Below, one piece after another: positions 8,373 to 13,033 of a stretch of DNA of 13,033 nt. The translations under genes and the position numbers were made by a program. The notes beneath the pieces were generated by a model, which was not told where the DNA came from, did no database searches, and saw nothing but the letters and a program-made list of their open reading frames with translations. The stretch's first letter is position 1, and every line of letters begins with the position of its first letter. Source of the DNA: Gamarada debralockiae (lineage: Eukaryota; Ascomycota; Leotiomycetes; Helotiales; Hyphodiscaceae); the NCBI GenBank assembly GCA_002803225.1, contig NXFV01001739.1:1-13033 (forward strand), in the 5' to 3' direction.

Positions 8373-9223
8373 ATGGCCAACACACTACCCGTTCCAGGTC
8401 TTCTATTTTCAAATACCAGAATCTCAAGACCAGATATCTTAACAGAGGAGGTGTACCTAAAATGGTACTTCGGCGAGCATATTCCAGACGTTATCAAAAC
8501 AGGTGGGGTCGACGCAGGCCTCTTCTACATCAATGTCAGCAAGGTCGAAAAGCCCTACCTTGCTATCTATCCCCTGCCAGATATTTCGTTTCTGAGCTCA
8601 GATGAGTTCAAGAAAATTCGTGTGAAAAGCGACAATTTACCTGGGAGTGGGATATGCTACGATGTGATGGAAGCGGATGTCAGATATTACAAGCAAATCC
8701 AGATCTATGGGCCAGATGAATCCAAACTCGGTGAGTCATCAACAAATCATGATACAAGTTTGGTCAGCTGACTGCTTCTGTAGGCCAAGGAAAGTGCATG
8801 ATATTGGTTGGCACAGAACCAAACGATTCAGTTACCCCAGAAGACTTTGATGCTTGGTATCGAAAAGAGGTAGGTTAGTCATGTTCTGTCATGAAGAGTC
8901 TTTCTGACGAGGATTAGCATCTAGACCTGCTGTCTAAAGTCTCAGGCTACGTGCGTTCAACGCGATATCAGTTGACGTTTTCTCGAACGAATCTCGAGTC
9001 AAAAATCATGAAGGGATATGCTACAGAGGAAGAAAAGGCTGCGGTGAGATCAGCACCAAAACCACCGACTTGGTTGGCATTGCATGAGTTTGACACTTTC
9101 AAGCTGCCGCTTAAGGAGATGAAGGAGGCGGATGAGACGGTGTGGTCGAAGCGGATGTTGAAGGATCCCAAAGTGAGTGAGAGGGCAATTTATAGGTTGG
9201 ACCATACGCATCTGAAGCCATAG
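8373..9223 (+). CDS. EthD-like dimeric alpha/beta-barrel protein with two tandem half-domains
   Basis: Three exons, 8373-8730, 8784-8869 and 8918-9223, give 249 aa. Intron 1 (8731-8783, 53 nt) is GTGAGT/GCTGAC/TGTAG. Intron 2 (8870-8917, 48 nt) is GTAGGT/TCTGAC/ATTAG, and splicing gives AWYRKEHLDLLSKVSGY. Two repeated modules are visible. The first (about residues 8-115) contains LKWYFGEHIPDVI (29-41); the second (about 122-225) contains AWYRKEHLDLL (143-153). Both share a W-Y-x-x-E-H core, as in EthD/ferredoxin-fold proteins, where this helix precedes the barrel floor. No signal peptide or membrane segment is seen. Proteins of this type are common as small uncharacterised members of fungal metabolic clusters; some EthD relatives act as decarboxylases, cyclases or P450 helpers. 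Function here is unknown. The ATG at 8373 is the first in frame and has a good context. Confidence 0.8.
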
Positions 9224-9421
9224 ACTTAGAAATTGATCTTATTCAGATTGCTATACAGAGACTTGACTACATTTGTTCGTACGATTATGTGGCTATTGTT
9301 CTCAAAATCTCTCTGTTTTGCAAGACCTCAGTAGTCTTGATTTCTTAATTAGACTGAGTCAACCTTTTCTCACCTGCTTGTCTTCCTTCTGTCATATTTA
9401 GGGGAATTTCGGAGCCACGCG

Positions 9422-9461
9422 GCTTTGCTTTTCCGCCGGCTTTTGCTTATCCGCCGGCTTT
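9422..9461 (+). repeat. Two and a half copies of an 18-bp GCCGGC-containing repeat
   Basis: The unit GGCTTTTGCTTWTCCGCC occurs twice with minor differences and is followed by a partial third GGCTTT. TCCGCCGGCTTT is repeated exactly, with the two copies 18 bp apart. Each copy contains CCG and CGG triplets, the half-sites recognised by fungal Zn2Cys6 regulators. Confidence 0.7.
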
Positions 9462-9519
9462 CAAGTCAAAATCAAGGCCTTGCAACAATGGCCCTGCTTC
9501 AACTACCGAAACAATCGAC

Positions 9520-9536
9520 TTTTTTTTTTTTTTTTT
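9520..9536 (+). repeat. T17 homopolymer just upstream of the SDR start
   Basis: An uninterrupted run of 17 T ends 16 nt before the ATG at 9553. Poly(dA:dT) tracts of this size disfavour nucleosomes and are common in fungal core promoters. The run length is also a likely site of sequencing or replication slippage. Confidence 0.7.
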
Positions 9537-9552
9537 CAAACTCAGCAACACT

Positions 9553-10584
9553 ATGTTGAATCTCGAAGCTTCCAGTCTATTTGGTGTCAAAGGGATGGTT
9601 TTTGTAGTAACAGGAGGTGGCAGTGGTTCGTCTCCCGATTCTGAAGTCGAGATGTGAAAATTAAATTATGGGTAGGTATTGGGGCTATGATGGCAAAAGC
9701 ACTTGATGCCAATGGTGCAGCAAAAGTTTATATTGTAGGCAGAAGACTTGAAAAGCTACAGCAAACCGCAAAAGAAGCAGTAAGTCTCTACACGCCCTTG
9801 TTTCCAGCTGCCCGCTGATATCACAAGGGCAATGGATCCGTCATGCCCCTCAAAGCAGACGTAACCTCAAAAGACGACCTCGAAGCTATCGCCAGCCAAA
9901 TCACCTCAGAAATTGGCTTCGTCAACGCCGTGATAGCAAACCATGGGGTAAAAGGACCCACACTCGACGACTTACCAAAATCCCCTGAACCGTCACTGGC
10001 AGACTTCCAATCCTTCCTCTGGAAGACGTCCATGGAAGACTTCACACAAACCTACAACGCAAACATGACGAGCATCTTCTATACAATGGTCGCCTTTCTG
10101 CCCTTGCTCGACCAGGGAAATCGCAACCCAAAAAGTCCGACGGTTATGACTGGCGTGAAAAGCCAGTTCATTGCAACCTCAAGCATCGGAGCCTTCAGTC
10201 GGCGCCCAAGCATGGGCTTTGCGTATGCGGGGAGTAAGGCAGCGTTGATTCATACAATGAAGCAGTGCACTACTTGCTTGGTTCCTTATGAGATTCGCGC
10301 AAATATCATCGCCCCAGGTGTCTACCCAAGTGATATGTCGGATGCGTTTCTTGCTGCCTCAACAGAATCTGGGATCTCTAAGAGTTTGATACCTGCAGGG
10401 CGAGCTGGAACAGAGGAGGCAAGTTAAACTCTGGAGGGTCGTGATGCTGTTCATGGCTGATACGTTTTCATAGGATGTTGGAGGAGCCATCCTGTACATG
10501 GTTTCAAGGGGTGGGGCATATTTAAATGGGAATGTTATTATCACTGATGGAGGGAGATTATCAGTTGTACCAGGAACTTACTGA
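9553..10584 (+). CDS. Short-chain dehydrogenase/reductase, NADP-type signature, with a GC-AG intron
   Basis: Four exons, 9553-9625, 9676-9779, 9828-10418 and 10474-10584, give 292 aa. Introns 1 (9626-9675, GTTCGT/TAG) and 2 (9780-9827, GTAAGT/GCTGAT/ACAAG) are GT-AG. Intron 3 (10419-10473, 55 nt) uses GAG|GCAAGT with branch GGCTGAT and acceptor CATAG. Without this splice the protein ends early and lacks the last strand, DVGGAILYMVSRGGAYLNG...ITDGG. TGGGSGIG is at 20-27, and GRR at 46-48 after beta-2 suggests NADP(H). NHG (97-99) replaces NAG. The catalytic residues are Asn138, Ser178, Tyr192 and Lys196 (YAGSK). The NHG-to-Asn138 spacing (41 residues) and the segment before Ser178 are longer than in minimal SDRs, so the substrate pocket or interface may be remodelled. 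It is followed in the same direction by the aldehyde dehydrogenase, a plausible next oxidation step. Confidence 0.9.
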
Positions 10585-11158
10585 GAAGGAATTATAAAAA
10601 ATTCTGTCAAACCTTGGCCACAACATTTGAAGCCGATGACATGCTGTGATGCTGACGTTGCAAAAACCGAGGAACTCGAAAGGGGTCGGACCACATACAT
10701 GCAGTTCCATCGCACTAGACAGGGGCAGCTGCAAGGGTACTGCAGGGTCCTATGATGGGCTAAAATAAGGATGAACAAATCCGAGTGGAATAGTCTGGTA
10801 TGAGAATTGAGAAAGATCATTGTACGTCAATAGTCAATGTTCCGGACTGAACGGTATTCTATCAGGCTATAGACTTCCGCATCTACGAGGTGGAGGAAAG
10901 TCAAGGGAGACAGATCACAATATAATTTCTACTCATCAAGACACCTCATATTCCCCCAAATAAGCAGTCAACAAACTCAAGCTTATTCCCGAAAAAAGAA
11001 CCGGGAATGTGAATGTGGAGATCAGGCATCGAGATCCGACCTTGGGCTTTGTGATTAAGCTTGTTGGAGGACCGTGGCACTCCTCATTCCTACCAAAGAA
11101 CCCTTCTTACAACTTCAGAATATCCAAATTCTTGACTTTCTTATTCTCAATCGGCAAA
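10585..11158. promoter_or_regulatory. Spacer and upstream region of the aldehyde dehydrogenase gene
   Basis: 574 bp with no supported gene. The frame of the first ALDH exon stays open upstream to about 11009 but has no in-frame ATG there. The ALDH family normally begins close to the ATG at 11159, so the upstream part is treated as 5' UTR. No clear TATA, CreA-type pair or repeat is evident. Confidence 0.45.
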
Positions 11159-12729
11159 ATGGGTGCCAAACTATTCACTAGGAACGATCGGCCATCGAAG
11201 CACTTCATAAACAACAAAGCTAGTATATCCCCCAGAAGATATGGAGTGGAAATAGGCTGACCTTTCCTAGTGGATTGAAGGAGGCGGTGATCTGAACAAG
11301 CTCACAAATCCCAAAGACGGCAGCACTATCCCATCCGAATTGAAGGAAGCAAGCGAGACAGACGTCGACAATGCCGTAAAATATGCAGCAGCAGCATTTG
11401 AGAGCGGAGAATGGTCCAAATTCTCGGGTGGTCAAAGAGGAAAATGTCTGAACAAGCTGGCTGATCTCATGGATGAGCATGCTGAGGAAATTGGCTACTT
11501 TGAGAGTATTGCCTCTGGCAGAGCAGTGTCGGCATGTGTTGGTGAAATTCCATTTGCTACATCTGTGATTCGATGTAAGTAATAGCTCAAACACTTGTAA
11601 TAGCTGCTAGAACATACCAGACTATGCCGGCTGGGCAGACAAGATTAAAGGCGATGCATATCCACCAGACGATGGATTCTACAAGATTATCTTGCAGGAA
11701 CCTCTTGGCGTTTGTGCTGGAGTCACGGCATGGAACGGCTCAATCCACTTCGTGGCCTGGAAGGCTGGACCAGCTCTGGCATGTGGAAATACCTGCATCC
11801 TCAAGCCCTCCGAGAAGTCACCTCTTGGTACACTATCCCTGGGATACCTCATCGAAGCTGCCGGCTTTCCTCCTGGAGCATTCCAAATTGTTACAGGAAC
11901 AGGCAAGACTGGCGCGGTTCTAGCGAGCCACATGAAGGTTGCAAAGATCTCCTTTACCGGCTCCATAGGTACTGGGTTGAAGATTCAGGATGCGGCAATG
12001 AAGAGCAACATGAAGCGTGTGACTCTCGAGCTGGGTGGAAAAAGCCCTGCAATTGTCTTCGACGACTGCGATATCGAGACAGCCATCAAGTGGTCCGTGA
12101 GCGGTATCACAAACATCACTGGGCAAGTCTGTGCCGCGTCTTCTCGACTTTATGTCCAGGAGGGTATCATTGACAAATTCTTGGAGCTACTGAAGGCGAA
12201 ATTCGAGGAGATTACCAAAATTCTGGGCTCAGACCCTCAGGACCCTCAGTCGAGTTACGGGCCTGTCATTGATAAGATCCAATATGACAAAATATGGGCA
12301 TATATCCAAAGCGGGAAAAGTGAATCGGAGAAAGTTATAACTGGGGGTGAGGAGTACAGGAAACCTGGGCATTACATTGCGCCCACAATCTTCGTGAATC
12401 CCAAGGAGGATGCAAAGATTTACAAGGAGGAGATCTTTGGACCTGTGCTGTGTGCAAAGTCCTTCAAGACGGAAGAAGAGGTGCTCAAGATGGCCAACGA
12501 CACTACGTACGGTCTTGCTGGAGCTGTTTACACACAGGATATCAACCGTGCCATGAGGGTTAGCTCGAAGATTCAAGCGGGAACAGTTTGCATCAACTGT
12601 GCATCAATGGTTGGTCCTCAAGCTCCTTTTGGAGGCATAAAAATGAGCGGTCTAGGAAGAGAGTTGGGAGAGTATGCTTTGAGACATTACACAGAGCCAA
12701 AATCAGTATGGATCAACATGAACAGATAG
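11159..12729 (+). CDS. NAD(P)-dependent aldehyde dehydrogenase (ALDH class 1/2-like)
   Basis: Three exons, 11159-11218, 11271-11574 and 11621-12729, give 490 aa, the normal length for this family. Intron 2 (11575-11620, 46 nt) is GTAAGT...CCAG and restores IRYYAGWADKIKGD. Intron 1 is best read as GC-AG (11219-11270, 52 nt; AAA|GCTAGT, branch GGCTGAC, acceptor CCTAG), giving HFINNKWIEGGGDL, with the Trp that ALDHs conserve. A GT-AG alternative (11224-11280) keeps frame but loses Trp-Ile-Glu. Key residues: Asn160 (oxyanion, TAWNGS), Lys183 (KPSEKSP), the coenzyme loop FTGSIGTG near 233-240, general base Glu258 (LELGGKSP) and catalytic Cys292 (GQVCAASSR). The C-terminal PFGGIKMSGLGRELGE segment is intact. 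It oxidises an aldehyde to a carboxylic acid with NAD(P)+ in the cytosol; the substrate is unknown. Its placement after an SDR suggests an alcohol-aldehyde-acid sequence. Confidence 0.95.
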
Positions 12730-13033
12730 TGGCAATTTTGGAACCAAGGAAACACTTATAACTTCAATTTGCAACCTGAAATTAAAGTAGCTTACCACGT
12801 GAAATCAACGAGAACTGTGATGAAGGGCCCCGCATGTCGTCTGACGCATGAGCGTAGAGTATTCAAAGTTGGGGATAGTCGGAATCGGAACTCGTTATCC
12901 CACGGGTGCACAACCTCGCTTCCTTTGGCTTCCCCAAGATCCAGAACCCAGTATTCTTAACTTCGGCCCGCATATTGTAGAAGGAACGAAATGCGAGTAT
13001 GAGCGCGTCCCGATTGCGCTGTGTATCGCACGT
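12730..13033. other. 3' flank of the aldehyde dehydrogenase; no gene recognised
   Basis: 304 bp containing the expected ALDH 3' UTR. A 63-codon open frame at 12769-12960 has no domain and no intron pattern. I found no tRNA-like cloverleaf. The window ends before the next gene can be seen. Confidence 0.5.

Larger units (their letters stand above)
9224..9552. promoter_or_regulatory. Upstream region of the second intact SDR gene
   Basis: No gene is seen in 329 bp. It contains a tandem 18-bp repeat with GCCGGC cores (about 9422-9461) and a T17 tract (9520-9536) that ends 16 nt before the ATG at 9553. The T tract may act as a nucleosome-disfavouring promoter element or lie within the 5' UTR. Confidence 0.45.

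Noticed and set aside
12232..12249. Tandem 9-bp duplication in the aldehyde dehydrogenase coding for DPQDPQ
   Set aside because: A DPxDP segment is normal at this place in the ALDH family, so it is not evidence of a recent duplication.
12730..13033. Possible tRNA or start of another gene at the right edge
   Set aside because: No cloverleaf, T-loop consensus or splice-supported coding frame could be found.
1..13033. CRISPR array, phage or bacterial operon features
   Set aside because: Spliceosomal introns in nearly all genes show eukaryotic DNA, and no regularly spaced repeats of that kind are present.

Overview
The window looks like nuclear DNA of a filamentous ascomycete fungus (Pezizomycotina). 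Nearly every gene is cut by short introns of 46-56 nt with GTAAGT/GTGAGT-type donors, CTGAC/CTGAT branch points and CAG/TAG acceptors. Start contexts are eukaryotic, spacers are AT-rich and hold no Shine-Dalgarno-led operons, and the proteins are typical of fungal accessory metabolism. I reconstructed seven intact genes and one broken gene by joining exons at visible splice sites. The species cannot be named from this sequence.

Layout. Minus strand: an NAD-type short-chain dehydrogenase/reductase (SDR, 473-1286) and a VOC/glyoxalase-fold protein (1681-2294). The VOC gene shares a divergent promoter with a plus-strand aldo-keto reductase (2769-3894). An A-rich convergent spacer follows. Next on the minus strand come a two-domain AtuA-like (DUF1446) protein (4541-6560) and an SDR pseudogene (7181-8001) with two in-frame stops and a frameshift. 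The pseudogene is divergent from a plus-strand protein with two EthD-like halves (8373-9223). Two more plus-strand genes complete the window: a second intact SDR (9553-10584) and an NAD(P)-aldehyde dehydrogenase (11159-12729).

Function. The set reads as a small oxidoreductive catabolic or tailoring cluster. SDRs and the aldo-keto reductase would interconvert alcohols and carbonyls, and the aldehyde dehydrogenase would make a carboxylic acid. The VOC and EthD-like proteins are candidate isomerase, lyase or oxygenase-type steps. The AtuA-like protein belongs to a family named from bacterial acyclic-terpene utilisation, whose biochemical role is unsettled. No backbone synthase (PKS, NRPS, terpene cyclase), P450, transporter or transcription factor lies inside the window, so it may be the interior of a larger cluster or a stand-alone degradative group. 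The substrate is unknown.

Most unusual features: the SDR pseudogene whose stop codons all fit CpA-to-TpA transitions (RIP-like); two neighbouring genes that each appear to need a GC-AG intron; a 6-nt first coding exon in the VOC gene followed by an intron with a duplicated branch-point segment; a tandem CreA-type motif pair in the divergent promoter; and a perfect 9-bp-arm palindrome beside a TATA motif upstream of the AtuA-like gene.
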